Assembly (NCBI GenBank): GCA_001953115.1
Contig: LSSL01000429.1
Coordinates: 17,874 to 81,873 of the forward strand
Direction: 5' to 3'
Source of the DNA: Smittium mucronatum
Lineage: Eukaryota; Kickxellomycota; Harpellomycetes; Harpellales; Legeriomycetaceae
DNA: 64,000 nt
Shown: piece by piece, positions 28,017 to 39,704 of the stretch
How positions within the stretch are numbered: position 1 is the stretch's first letter
Layout: every line of letters begins with the position of its first letter
Translations under genes and position numbers: made by a program
The notes under the pieces: model-generated
What the model was told of the DNA's origin: nothing
The model's input: the letters and a program-made list of their open reading frames with translations, nothing else
Databases searched by the model: none

Positions 28017-30559
28017 ATGTTAGTCAATCACTTTTCAAAGGGCTTGAAGGCCAACCTTCTAAAATATGCCTCCTCAAATTCCAACCAAGCTATCTCAACA
28101 AGGCATTTTTCACACGTTCGCGATACTAATGCACTAAGATCCTTTGCTTTACCAAAGATCTCACTCTCTTCTTTACCTATTTCCACCTCCGCCCGTTCTT
28201 CAAGCACTCTCTTATCTGCTTCTTACTCCAAGAGGTTTATGTCGCACATTGCCCCTCGCGAATCGAAATTTAAAAAGGTTTTTTTTTAACTTTTATTTAT
28301 ATTACGTGCTCTTTCAATATATTTCTTCTCATTCATATAAGTTTTCAAGTACTTTGTACTTTTTTTTCGTAATATACCAAATATTTTGTATCTTTTAGCT
28401 CGAGATTTCCGACGTCAAATACTTCGAATCTTTCATGCCCAAAGAGCGTGTATATGCTACTTCAGAAATAGGTGGAAACCTCGAACCAAAGGATCTTGAA
28501 GGTTTTAATTCTGATTGGCTTGAAAAATACCATGGAAATTCCCATCTTGTTCTTTTCCCAACCAATGCCAATGAGGTCTCTAAAATTCTCAAATACTGCA
28601 ACGAAAAACTGTAATTTTTATTTTTTACATCTTTTTATTAGCCTTTTTCTCTCCTTTATGTCACACAAATTCTATTATACTATTGATCCACTTTTTTTCT
28701 AAAAAAAATACTTAATTGTATATTGTCTTATAGGATCGCTGTGGTTCCTCAAGGCGGAAATACTGCTCTTGTAGGTAAGAATAAAAAGATTCTTTTTATT
28801 TCTGCTTTTTTGACCTCATTTTGATTGCTATAACAATTTCTTCTTTTCTTAAACATTTTTTGTTTTAAATAGGCAGCAGTGTTCCTGTCTATGATGAAGT
28901 CATTTTGAGTTTAAGCAAAATGAATAAGGTAAGAAGTTTGGATAAAGATTCTGGCGCTCTCGTCTGTGACTCAGGCTGTGTTCTCGAAGAACTTGATAAT
29001 TATGTCAGTGAGTTTGGATTTACAATGCCAATTGATTTGGGCGCAAAGGGAAGGTAAAGATTAATAATTTTACTTCAAATGTATTTTTTTTTCTTTTGCA
29101 CTCAAATTTAACCCAAGAAATACCTTCCTTTTTTAATAAAAAAACAAATTTATTTCATGGCTTTTCCTATTTGTAGCTGTCACATCGGCGGTAATGTTTC
29201 CACCAACGCTGGTGGGATCAGGTATTTAAGATACGGATCTCTGCACGGTTCTGTTTTAGGTCTCGAAGTTGTAAGAATCTTCTTTATATTTTCTTAATAT
29301 TGAATTTATACTTTCAGATTTTTTTGAAAGCCAAGAAATTTACATAATTAAGCCTTCCAGAACTAATTAATTTGTCTACTCTTTTTAGGTTTTACCTGAT
29401 GGTACAATTATTAATAACCTGTCCACTCTCAGAAAGGACAGCACTGGATATGATATTAAACAATTATTTATTGGTGCCGAGGGAACAATCGGTGTAGTAA
29501 CCGGTGTTTCTATTTTGACTGCTAGAAAGCCAACTAGCGTAAACGTAGCTGTTCTTGGGCTAAACTCATACGAAGATGTTAGAAAAACTTTTTTGTCATC
29601 TAAACAGCATCTTAGTGAAATTCTCTCAGGTAAGTTATATTGATTTTTCAATGTTTTTTTTTTAGTTCAACATGGTCGAAATATTGAAATTCAACTTTTT
29701 ATAACCTTTATAGCGTTTGAATTCTGGGACTCCAGATGCATGGATTTAACTCTAGGTCACTTCAATATGAAGAATCCTCTTGGAGATAAATACCCTTTTT
29801 ATGCGTTAATTGAAACCAGTGGTTCAAACGCTGAACATGATGAATCTGTAAGATATTCTCAAGAAATAATTTTTTATTAATAAAAAATCTAACTCTCTAA
29901 ATTTTAACAAATAGAAATTGTCATCATTCTTGGAACTTACCATGGAAAATGAGTTAGTTATGGATGGAGCTTTGGCTCAAGACAAATCTCAGGTAATTAC
30001 TTGTATTTTTTTGAAAAAAAAAACCACTAAATACTATAACAACATCTTTATTGTTCATAAAATGCGCTTTTAGATTGCTAAAATGTGGACCATGAGAGAG
30101 GGGATTCCAGAATCACTAGCTAAATTTGGGTCAACCTACAAGTATGACATTTCGATTCCAATTGCCAAATTGTACCAAATAGTCAACGATATTAAGGTGC
30201 GTCTCAGCGATGCTGGTGTCTACGATGCTGCATCTGAGGGCGATTCTCACGATGAAAAAAATATTGTCAAATCAGTTAATGGATATGGTCACATTGGGGA
30301 CGGAAACTTGCATTTGAACATTGTAGCTAACAGTTTCAATGATAAATTGACTGATCTTTTGGAACCATACGTTTATGAATGGGTTCAAAAAGTAGAAGGT
30401 TCAATCAGCGCTGAGCACGGACTTGGGGTCATGAAACCGGCTGATTTGAAATACACTAAGGGTCCTGAAATGATCAGAACTATGAGAGTCATCAAAAACT
30501 TGTTTGATCCTAATGGTATAATGAATCCGTATAAATACCTGCCAGCCACAGACAATTAA
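28017..30559 (+). CDS. DLD2: D-2-hydroxyglutarate dehydrogenase, mitochondrial
   Basis: An FAD-dependent oxidoreductase of the D2HGDH/Dld2 family, which oxidises D-2-hydroxyglutarate to 2-oxoglutarate, normally in mitochondria. Nine exons: 28017-28277, 28399-28610, 28734-28774, 28873-29053, 29177-29270, 29389-29629, 29714-29847, 29915-29992 and 30074-30559. They sum to 1,728 nt (575 residues) with every junction in phase. Residues 1-87 are Ser- and Arg/Lys-rich, like a mitochondrial presequence. The FAD-binding part shows [10 protein letters not shown] (163-172), [20 protein letters not shown] and [18 protein letters not shown]. The C-terminal catalytic part shows [13 protein letters not shown], with likely metal ligands H487 and H494, and SAEHGLG with E528-H529. 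It ends in the family's NPYKYLP. The match is better to D2HGDH than to D-lactate dehydrogenase. A broken second copy lies at 32640-34905. Confidence 0.95.
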
Positions 30560-31183
30560 TTTATAATTTTCAAGCGTTGGATTTTAATATTAACTTTAAT
30601 ACGTGACAAATTTATCTGGGTTATACATTTATTTTTTTGTGGGATTTTTGTGTTATTTATTTGTAAAATAATTTATTTTATAAATTATTGGTATTATAGC
30701 GGGTTTCCAATTCCTTTTTTGAAGATGATGTATATTATAGTGGGGAAAACGATGAGTAAATTCTCCGTTTTTCGGTAGAAAATTTCAAGTCATTTTTATA
30801 TCTACTTTATAAAATTCTTTGGTTCCATCAAAGGTTAAAAGATTTTTAATAATCGGGTGGAAATATTGTGCAAAGCTCAAATAGCCAATTCTTGTAAAAA
30901 TTAAAAGCTAAAATTGCCATTTAGCTGCAAAATAAAAATTATAACTGCCATATTTCGCTGGATCGGGCCACATAACATTTCAATTGGCCAGAATCAAAAT
31001 TTAGCTAGATCCATTGGATGGGAAATAAATCAAAAAAAAAAAAATTTAAGCAGAAAACAGTAAAAAGAGAGAAATTCAATAAAAAATTTGGATTATTAAA
31101 GTAGAAAAATAAAATAAAGACGAGAAAATTTTTCAATATAGAAATAACCGATAAAGGTACCATAAAAACGAAAAACTCAAAGA
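30560..31183. other. Spacer between D2HGDH and the Ngl2-like gene
   Basis: No gene was seen. It should contain the 3' end of D2HGDH and the promoter of the exonuclease gene. No clear AATAAA follows the D2HGDH stop closely and no TATAAATA precedes the next ATG. Confidence 0.55.
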
Positions 31184-32491
31184 ATGAGCGGACGACAAAT
31201 CCCTAAATCGTGCCAGGGACGAAAGTTCGCAGCCATTGAAGAGCTCGGCGATAGCGACTGCGAATTTTCAGTGATGACATACAACCTCCTCTCGCAAAAA
31301 AATATCCGGAGGGACCTTTTCCCTTATGCGAGTTCGAGTGCGCTGAAATGGAAACATCGCAAATCAAACTTGATTGCAGAGATGCTTTATCATAAACCAG
31401 ACGTGCTGTGTTTGCAAGAAGTGACGGTCGAGTACTGGCACCAAGTATTTAAGCCTGAGCTTGAGCGGGCCGGGTATGTCGGTCAGATGTATGCATCGAT
31501 GGGCAAGAACCACGGTATTGCCATTCTGGGTCTCGCTACTCGATTCCGTATCGTTTCGAGCAAAACTGTGGATTTGGGGACCAGTACTACGGATTCAAGT
31601 GATTTCAGCGTTCCCGATAATGTTGCGCAATTTTTATGCCTCGAATTTATTGATTCAGAGATGGAACTAGGGAACACCACTCATTTAAAGAAACGGAAAG
31701 CGGATGATGACGGTTTGCCATCATCTGTTGTTCAGCAGCGGGATGATACAGTTGCGGAAGTATATCCAAAAGTTGGGGGAAAAGCGAGGCGGTTGTTGGT
31801 GGCTAATACCCACCTATACTGGAAACCTGAAGCAGGTTTTGAGCGGCTGCTTCAAATGTCTTCTATTCTTAAAGCCGGTACGGAATTCGCTTCTGATCCG
31901 GAGGTTGGTCGTTGGCCACTAATTTTGTGTGGGGATTTCAACACGACTCCGGATGATCCATTATACTCATTATTGACTCTACCAAAACCCGTGAGATTGT
32001 CTCAGGACGAAATGGACCAACTATTACCTGCAACTCTTGACTACAGCTCGTCAGAGGATCAGGATGAGCCCCCTGCACTCGACCAGGATCGAGATCTCGT
32101 CCAAAAACAGAAGGAAATCGAAGCGGTTTACGATTCAGACTTGGCAACTGTCACTCGGCTGATAACAAAGTTCAATTCCGAATTCAAAGAAATGAGCTTT
32201 TCGAGCTGCTACAGCAAATACATGCAAGTAGACAGTTCCCACGGAAAGAGCCCTAATTATGACGGGGAGCCTCCGTACACTAATTACACGAAATGGAAAG
32301 GAACTCTAGATTATATTTTGTTACAAAAATGTGATGATGGCGCGACTACGAGCCATCTAGTTTGCAAAGAAATTCTGCTTCTTCCTCCGAAATCGGCGCT
32401 AATCCCAGGACTGCCAAATGATAACTTTTCCAGTGATCACATCTCGATAATGGCTAAAATATCTTTATCCTCATCCTCAATAAACAAGTAA
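31184..32491 (+). CDS. NGL2: Ngl2/Angel-like RNA exonuclease (EEP superfamily)
   Basis: A member of the CCR4-Nocturnin-Angel branch of the endonuclease/exonuclease/phosphatase superfamily. Yeast Ngl2 trims the 3' end of 5.8S rRNA; other members deadenylate mRNA. The single 435-residue reading frame contains the whole fold: NLLSQ (34-38), LQEV with catalytic E79, NTHLYW (208-213, H210), CGDFN (D251, N253), GTLDYIL (D376) and SSDHI (D418, H419). No LRR domain precedes it, so it is not Ccr4 itself, and no presequence is obvious. Acidic inserts occur near 171-190 and 286-310. The gene is intronless and clearly richer in G+C than the surrounding DNA and than D2HGDH, a property shared with the neighbouring pseudogene. 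Exact substrate cannot be read from sequence; the choice between Ngl2, Ngl3 and Angel is uncertain. Confidence 0.88.
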   Translation: MSGRQIPKSCQGRKFAAIEELGDSDCEFSVMTYNLLSQKNIRRDLFPYASSSALKWKHRKSNLIAEMLYHKPDVLCLQEVTVEYWHQVFKPELERAGYVGQMYASMGKNHGIAILGLATRFRIVSSKTVDLGTSTTDSSDFSVPDNVAQFLCLEFIDSEMELGNTTHLKKRKADDDGLPSSVVQQRDDTVAEVYPKVGGKARRLLVANTHLYWKPEAGFERLLQMSSILKAGTEFASDPEVGRWPLILCGDFNTTPDDPLYSLLTLPKPVRLSQDEMDQLLPATLDYSSSEDQDEPPALDQDRDLVQKQKEIEAVYDSDLATVTRLITKFNSEFKEMSFSSCYSKYMQVDSSHGKSPNYDGEPPYTNYTKWKGTLDYILLQKCDDGATTSHLVCKEILLLPPKSALIPGLPNDNFSSDHISIMAKISLSSSSINK

Positions 32492-32639
32492 GAAATAGAT
32501 TCCTTTTTTTTTAAAAAAAAAATCTTTATTGTATTGTATTTTTAAAAAAACAAAACAAAAAAAGAATATCAAACTGATTGTATTTTTAAATTGGAGTGAA
32601 AAATAAGAGTGTAAGAAATGTAAGAAGCAAAGGTATATT

Positions 32640-34905
32640 AGTGCGTAGGAGACAAAACCCCTATTGGGTAAAGTTTTTCATTGAAGCCAGACGCTTCCTT
32701 GATTAAGTTTATGATCCGGGTCATGTCTTGTGGTTTGGAACAATGCAGATACTGGAACTTTATCGAGCCTATACTTTGTTCAGTATAAATAGATCTGTTG
32801 TGGCTAGCAGTGTACTCAAAAATATATTCTTCAAAAATCTCAAAAGTTTCGGTGATGTATCGGTCAACTACGATGTTCAAGTGCAGATTCCCATCACCAA
32901 AATGGCCGAGTCCATTTGTGTATCGCAGACGGGGAGTTTCCCGACTATAAGAGTACTCAGTTAATTCCCAGATCCATAAACTTAATCTTCATTATAATTA
33001 TGGCATCTTCTATGCACTCTATCTCGAATTGAAATATCTCAAGTAAAAAGTTTGCCAAGTTTGTAGTTTGAATAAACAACAGACTCATGGTTGTTCCACA
33101 CCTTTGCAATTTAATCGATTATTTATTTCCAACTAGATAAACCAAACATATTCACAATATAAACATGAAGGTTGTAAAAAAATGCAAATACTCTTCTAGC
33201 TTTTTTTTTTTTTCCTTGCAAAAAAAAAGTAAAAAGCTCGAATGGCCCAAGAGTATAATTAGAATACTTTTCTCCTTGCAAAAGAATACTATTGATTTTA
33301 ATCCCAGAATCTTGTGAATCATTTAAAAACCTTTCAAACTTTTAAAAATAGTTTAAAAAAGTGAATTTTTTTAAAAAAAATACAGATATAAATTATATTA
33401 TTTTTTATAAATTTTAAGAAACGTGTCCATCGTGTTAAAAGCCAAAACCACCAATCTCGACCAGAATGTAATAGTTGAACAATAGACTTAACGAATCCGC
33501 TATAGTTTGGTCAATTATTGAAAATTTCATAAATAATGCATCCGAAAAACTCGAATGCTAAATTTCAAATAAGGAAATTATAATCATGTAATGTTAAAAA
33601 AAAGAAGTTCAGTGTGTTCAATTAGCCTAAAAGTATTTCTGATAGATAGAGTCTAGATTTTCTAAACACCACCGACACATTTTAGAAAGATTTAAAGACA
33701 AAAAAGACCGGATTTTGACTCTAGACTAATTATTTTATGAATTTTATATGAAATTAAAATTATCTCAGAAATTTCAAATATAATAGCAATATATAGAGAA
33801 TTTGTAAAATTAAATTAAATTGTAAAGGTGTTTTTTGGGTAGAGAGGATGGAAACACTGGTGACTACGCCCAGCGTCCCTTCAGCACCAATAAATATCTG
33901 TTTGATGTCTTAACCAGTTCTGTCCTTCCTGCGAGTCGACAAATTGTTCAGAATCGTTCCATCTGCCAACACCTATACACAAAATTATTTTCATACCGGT
34001 TGATTGTTGTTGCTGAGAATGGATACCAAAGAACACCCTTTAAAGAAAAAAAATAAAAAGTATCACTTACTACTTCGAGACCAAGAACCGAGCCGTGGAG
34101 CGAACCGTATCTCAAGTACCTGACCCCACCAGCATTAGTAGAAACGTTCCCGCCGATATGGCAACTACGCGTACAAAGAAAATAAAATAAATTCTTTTTT
34201 TGCCTTTTATGTAAAAAAAAAAAAGAGAGAGTACCTTCCTTTGGCGCCTAAATCAAGGGGCATGGTTAGACCGTACTGGCCAACATACGTATCGAGATCT
34301 TGGAGGATACACCCAGCGTCACATACGAGCACGCCCGAATCCAAATCCAGACTTCGGACCTGGTTCATCTTGGACAAGTTCAGTACAACTTTTTCAAATA
34401 CTGATATTCATCTATTTAATTTTTATACTCAATCAAAACCAGTAAATGTATTAACAGTAAAATGTGGCAAATTTCGACAAAAAAATATAGAAAAAAGCTT
34501 ATGTTGTTGACAGTAGAGAGAAATCTAAAAAAATACGTGTATTCCCACCGTGAAGTACAATTTCAACTCTTTATGAAAGCCAATATTAGATAAAAATTAA
34601 AATAAAGTCCCTAAAAGATCTTTTTTCCTCTTTTTAAAAAACATAGTTTGGGGTATTTGACAATATATAAGAGAAGTGTATTTTTTATTTACATGTTTTC
34701 GTTACTTCATTTCAAGACTTTGCTAACTTGTTCAGATCTGATAGACAAAAGAATCAAGCAGTGATTAATAGTAAACTCAGCGAGCTCAGCTGTAATGTAT
34801 TAACTCAAATATCCAAATGATAATTTCATCTCCCCCCTCCCCCATATTCGGGTATAGTGAATACGGATGATTTTTTCCAGTATCGAAATCGAAAAACTCT
34901 TCGTT
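32640..34905 (-). pseudogene. Degenerate second copy of D-2-hydroxyglutarate dehydrogenase
   Basis: Relics of exons 2-9 of D2HGDH follow in order on the minus strand. Exon 2 relic ends at 34693 (SEQVSKVLK, stop, SNEN). Exon 3 relic at about 34534-34566 keeps GGNT. Exon 4 relic 34235-34411 reads LSKMNQVRSLDLDSG and [10 protein letters not shown]. Exon 5 relic 34071-34164 has exactly the 94 nt of the intact exon and reads [13 protein letters not shown]. Exon 6 relic starts at 33972 ([12 protein letters not shown]). Exon 7 relic keeps YYILVEIGG, and the last exon keeps [14 protein letters not shown] near 32870-32920 and a decayed tail to 32640. In-frame stops sit at 34707-34709, 33910-33912 and 33435-33437, and parts of exons 6-9 are deleted or shifted. 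Splice signals survive at the exon 4/5 and 5/6 borders, so it arose by DNA duplication, not from mRNA. No exon 1 was found. Confidence 0.9.
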
Positions 34906-34920
34906 TTTTTTTGTATCACG

Positions 34921-34978
34921 GAATTTTATCGTAAGATAACGTCATTAAAAGCTATTCTAAAAAAATATGAAAAAAAGA
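34921..34978 (+). repeat. Copy 1 of a 58 bp dispersed repeat
   Basis: It matches 51443-51500 in direct orientation with about six mismatches over 58 bp, including the shared core TCATTAAAAGCTAT followed by an A-rich half. It sits immediately upstream of the relic of D2HGDH exon 2. Confidence 0.75.
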
Positions 34979-37260
34979 GAAAAGCTCCTCATTTTTAGTA
35001 TTTTCACATTTTAGAAAAATAGAAAGAAAAAAAACATTAAAGGAATAAAAGTTTTATCTTATTAGAATACAATTTAATATTAAATCCTTTTATATCCTTC
35101 GCTTTTTATAACTGATGGGATTAGTTATATGTTCCCGAGAATTTTTCTATTTACTTTAGAATACTTCGAGACGCGATTTATTGAAGGATGGTTGATTTGA
35201 AAACGACTATAAGTTCGGGGCCTTTAAGCATATGTACACCTAGCTGTAAAATTTGATCTCATTATTAGGATGACACCTAAAAATAGTCTAAATCTGAATT
35301 TTTGAAAAAATTCATTTAAAGATATGATGAGCGGAATTGTAGCAAAGTTATACTTTTGTAGAAAAAGTTAAAATTTTAAATAATAATTAGTGTAAATAAA
35401 TCTTGGAGAATGACCTTTTTTCTCAGGAATGAAAAGTTTATTAAAAAAAAAAAACTTTTCGGGATATTTATTTACTCTGTAGCAAGTTGAATAAAACGAT
35501 CTGTACTTGTGGTGATTTTGCGAAATGAAAAAAATTAGTGAATAGTAAAAAAACTCTTTTGTAAACTAAATTTTCACATCATTTGATTTCCATAAACATG
35601 AAATATAATATTCTTTTATAATACAATCAAATAAAAATTGAATCGGGTATTGGAATTTCAAATTACCTGGTTGTATTAATATCTACAAAGATTTGGCTTT
35701 AAAAGTTTTCGAATTCAAACAAACGACCTGGCCGTCAAGAACCTTACTAGATAAACATTTTATTTTTTATACTTTTTTTATCTCTGGAAACGAGAATCAA
35801 TATAATTCTATACTTGCTTAAACCTATTAAATTGATCACATTTGATCGTTATCTCACTTTTATTAATCGTCGCGCATAAAAGATTTGATTAAATCTTTTC
35901 TTTAGGATTTTTTTTTTTATCAAGTGACTATAAAATTACCAAAGGAATTAAATTTTAACTATTTCCCCCATAAAAAACTACACACCACCAAACTATTAAA
36001 ACCTCACCATTATTTAAATCCCGCATTTGACTTTCTCTTGATGTTTAATCTGACAAAAAAATCGACATATGTATTTGCATATTGGAAAAGAAAAAGTCAT
36101 TTTGTCAAAAATAATTGTACTAAAAAGGTATCCGAATATTCTTATTAGGCAAAAAGACTCTTTCTAAACTGAATCAAGTTTAAGAGTAAATTTCAATTGA
36201 AGGTATAACTAAAAAATAGATGCAACTTATGCATTTATTGAATCTTGGTTCGTTGCTTACATATAAAGTCCACAATTTATCCCTAAGTCCAGACTTTGAT
36301 TTTTAGTAAAAAAAATGTTTACACGATGACATATATATATATTTTTTATTGAATGGTAGAAAATATATTGAATTTGTATATTCTATCTCATTTTTTTTGT
36401 TTTTTTTTAGTTTAATAAAAAGATAAGACCAAATAAATGGTTTCTTTAGAGATTCGCTCTCGATAATTTGATGATTTAAAATATAAAATACCTTTGGGCC
36501 ATGTTCTAATATAGTTATTTTCAAATATTTAATTCGACTTGATTTTTTTATAGTTTAAATAAAATAGGGGGCTTTTCCAAAGAGAAAATTAGGATACGTT
36601 AATGATTATATGCCTAGACTTATTTGTGGCTCTGAAAGTATATTGATATTTTTGAATAATAAAAAAATGGAGTATAGTTGATCTTAACTCCATTAAAGAT
36701 TTTCTTAATTTGCTAATCATTTCTTCGCTATTGAATTATATTGATTTCTCAAGATTGAAAATCGTAGTGATTATAAATAAATTTTTATTTGATTTGATTA
36801 TATATATTTTTTTTATCAAAGAATTTTATTGTGGAATTATATTTCCCCTAAAAAAAAATTCTCGTAAAGGACAAGAGGATCAAAATATATTATACATTAA
36901 CATTAGTTACATGGCTTAGACCAAGTAGTAGAAAATTAATTTTCACATTCATAGATTATCCAAAATAAATTTTTTAATAATTATATGTAAAAGATTTCTG
37001 ACATAGTATTTGAAAGAATTTAGCGAATTTCTTTTTGTAAATTACTTTTTATTCTACAATAGTTATGTACAAATGAATTTTGTCCCTTTTCACTACTTTA
37101 ACCAATTTTAATTTCTACAAATAAAAAATTTTACCGAAAATATCCAGTCATTTAAAAGCTTTTAGGAAAATTTTGCTTTTAAAATCAATTAAACCTTATA
37201 GTGCTGTAGCTGTGAAATGTGGAAATAATGGGAAACTGTTGATTTTATGCCACCAGCGAA

Positions 37261-37271
37261 GGGGGGGGGGG
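37261..37271 (+). repeat. G11 homopolymer followed by AAGAGGGG
   Basis: An uninterrupted run of eleven G followed closely by another G4 block, striking in DNA this AT-rich. The local sequence could form a G-quadruplex on the plus strand. Confidence 0.85.
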
Positions 37272-37786
37272 AAGAGGGGAGATGACATCAAGGTGATATT
37301 ACTATTCTAGTATTTTAGTTAGTTGTTAGTATTAACAGTGTTGCTATAACTCGGTAGTTCCATATGCCGAATGACTTAAAAACTAGTTTATCTTTATAAA
37401 ATAAAATTTATTGTTGGTTTCAGTTATAATGGTATCGAAGCTAAATAAAGAGGTTTGGGATAATAATCTAGATGCTTTTCAATCGTTTAAAATATGTATC
37501 TTTTTTTGATAATAAACGTTATAAATCGATATTTTATAACAAGTTCTAGCCGATTGGATGTGTAGATGACATTTTGAAATGGATTTCTCTAAAAAATTTA
37601 TATTGAGGGTCAGGCTTTGCTGAGAGTCAAAAACCAGAAGGCGTCTATATTCGTATTTATGGGAATTATACAACACCTTAACAAAAAACGTGCCAGAGCA
37701 ATAATTTAAGAATAGCAAGAAATATAGAGGACTGGAATAATCTTGAAAAATAAAAACTTCGCCTAGATATATCTATCATTTATTTG

Positions 37787-37806
37787 AAAAAAAAAAAAAA
37801 AAAAAA
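37787..37806 (+). repeat. A20 homopolymer
   Basis: Twenty consecutive A. It could be a simple run or the tail of a retroposed sequence; no retroelement coding sequence precedes it. Confidence 0.8.
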
Positions 37807-38197
37807 CTAGAAAAAAAAGTGATTTAAAGATCATAAAAGTACAAGTGGTATTGATTCACCAATTATAGGGAATTGTGATCTATAAGTAGTTCAAGCAATA
37901 TTTTTAGGATCCAGTATTGTATATATGCTATTTTATCGACAATACCATATCGTTTTTAAAAGAAAGGAACTAAAGAAATTACAAAAATTAATGATTTTGG
38001 GAGAGAGATAGTCTAAAGATAAATATGAAGTACAATTTTATCATTTTTTTCAGATAAAATTAATTCGGCGTTCATGAGAAGTGTCCCACCCTATTTTTTT
38101 TAAGAGTAAAATTAAATGAGAGGAATCCTAGGTCAGAAAAAGTCTCTGGGCTGATTAGAATGGTTATTTCACATTTTCACTTTTAAACTATAATGCT

Positions 38198-38890
38198 CTA
38201 ACCGCTTAAATCGAATCCACAGTAAGGACAAAAGCGGCGTTTCTTTAGTGAACTCAGGGGAAAAAAAACCAAGCTTAAAGGTAAGATTGCGAGACCCATT
38301 AATGAATTAGGAATCAACGATTTGAAGCCAGGTCTCCTTTTTATGGGATTATCTACACTTTTTCGGCAATTGGGACATATTATACAGATAGGGGTAGTTT
38401 TGGAGCTGGTTGCAATTGTAATATTTTCACGGCTAGGTTCCTGCTGAGTAATATTATCTTGATAAGTATTTTGGGAGTTGAGTTCTGTTGAGTTAAGAGT
38501 CCTTTTTTTAGATTGTGGTTCGGGTTGAACTATGCCGGAATATTTGTATTTACCTGAACTAACTTGGTTTGAGGCTTGTGGATCAGAATATATCTGAGTG
38601 TATGTGGGCAAATCTGAGTCCTGGGAATGTGGTTGTGTATTCGTTTTTCCAGTTGTTTTAGGTTGTATATCTATTTAAGTTTCAAACATATCGTTATGCT
38701 AGATAAATAAAGGTTGATATTCGTAGAAAAGGGGAAAGAAGAGAATATGCTGTAATAATCTGTGGGTAAAAAAAAGAATACCTTGATCTATTCCATCGCT
38801 TAAGAGTTTAGATCCTTTGGTTCTAGGTTGGGCGTCCTGATTCTTAGAATTTTTATCATTTTCTAAAGCTTCCTTTTCTTTATCATTCAT
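38198..38890 (-). CDS. LITAF-like zinc-ribbon membrane protein
   Basis: Two exons, 38782-38890 and 38198-38670, joined by a 111 nt GTATTC...ATAG intron that restores an Asp codon, give a 193-residue protein. Residues 1-125 are polar, Gln/Ser/Asn/Lys-rich and look disordered. The C-terminus has CIICPNC (C132, C135, C138), a stretch of about 40 residues with a hydrophobic core (about 155-176) flanked by basic residues, then FCPYCGFDL (C184, C187) at the very end. This split Cys-pair arrangement around a membrane-inserting segment is that of LITAF domains, which sit on the cytosolic face of endosomal/lysosomal membranes in animals. The usual His before the second Cys pair is not apparent, so the assignment is by architecture. 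Without the splice the first exon would end in a short unrelated frame. TATAAATA lies about 57 bp upstream. Confidence 0.65.
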
Positions 38891-38947
38891 TCTAAAATCA
38901 GCAAGTATTTCATCAATGTAACGTAAAAGTGAATGGAATAAAGACGC

Positions 38948-38955
38948 TATTTATA
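38948..38955 (-). promoter_or_regulatory. Candidate TATA box of the LITAF-like gene
   Basis: TATAAATA on the minus strand, 57 bp upstream of the ATG at 38890. It is the same octamer at nearly the same distance as upstream of MetAP2. Confidence 0.35.
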
Positions 38956-39704
38956 GGAATTAATTTTTCTTTGGCTTTCTTAGTCTTAGAACACCTTTTT
39001 CTCGCTATCTGATTTAGAGGCCTGCACTATTACCCCCTTATTTACCATGAAATAAATCCACTATATTTACCTTCACCCCCTCTTCCTGGTTTATATTTGA
39101 TTGTATTTCATGATTTTGTATCATGAAACGTAATTGGCCTTTATTCGCATTTCATATCGGAAGAGCCTTTATTCAAACTGACTACTTTCGGTTTTTTGGC
39201 GACGATACTATCGACTCACTTCTATTTCACCCAACCCCTAACCAGCGTAATAGAAGGCTAGCTTTCTTTTTTTTTAATAAAGTGATTCATTAATATAAAC
39301 CTTTTTTTCTTTCGCCAATAAAATGAGCAAGCTTTTAATTATAGGAAAATGCGGTTGAAATCGTTGATGAGATAATTTCTCGGACATGATTATTTTCTGC
39401 ACTGTTTCCTGGCTTGGAGACTATTGAGTGGATTCAGCTAATTAAAGATTTTCGGACCCTAAAATACTTTGAATTCCTATTTGTCAATTTCAGCATTTCC
39501 ATTCATTGGTAAAAAATACTTTTCCAACTATTAAAGTCAATTTCCGATAACCTGTCTTTGTTGACCGATAATTGGATTTATTTTTGCACTGCTGACCCAG
39601 AAAGAGTGAAAAACCAGTTGGCTTAATCTAATCAATACTCATGGCCAATTTTTAGAGATAATTGCAAAAACAATCTAGATTTTGAAAGTATTTACAAAAA
39701 GGTT
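38956..39704. other. Spacer, no gene seen
   Basis: Less AT-rich than the deserts but without an open frame or recognisable feature. It includes the remaining upstream region of the LITAF-like gene. Confidence 0.5.

Larger units (their letters stand above)
34906..38197. other. Spacer with no supported gene
   Basis: Short open frames only, none with a recognisable domain. It contains a copy of a 58 bp dispersed repeat (34921-34978), a G11 run and an A20 run. Parts around 35.1-35.3 and 37.2-37.7 kb are less AT-rich and could be decayed coding sequence, but nothing could be identified. Confidence 0.5.

Noticed and set aside
33835..34510. Plus-strand frames of 73 and 89 codons
   Set aside because: They are shadows of the minus-strand D2HGDH relic, whose frame shows clear homology.
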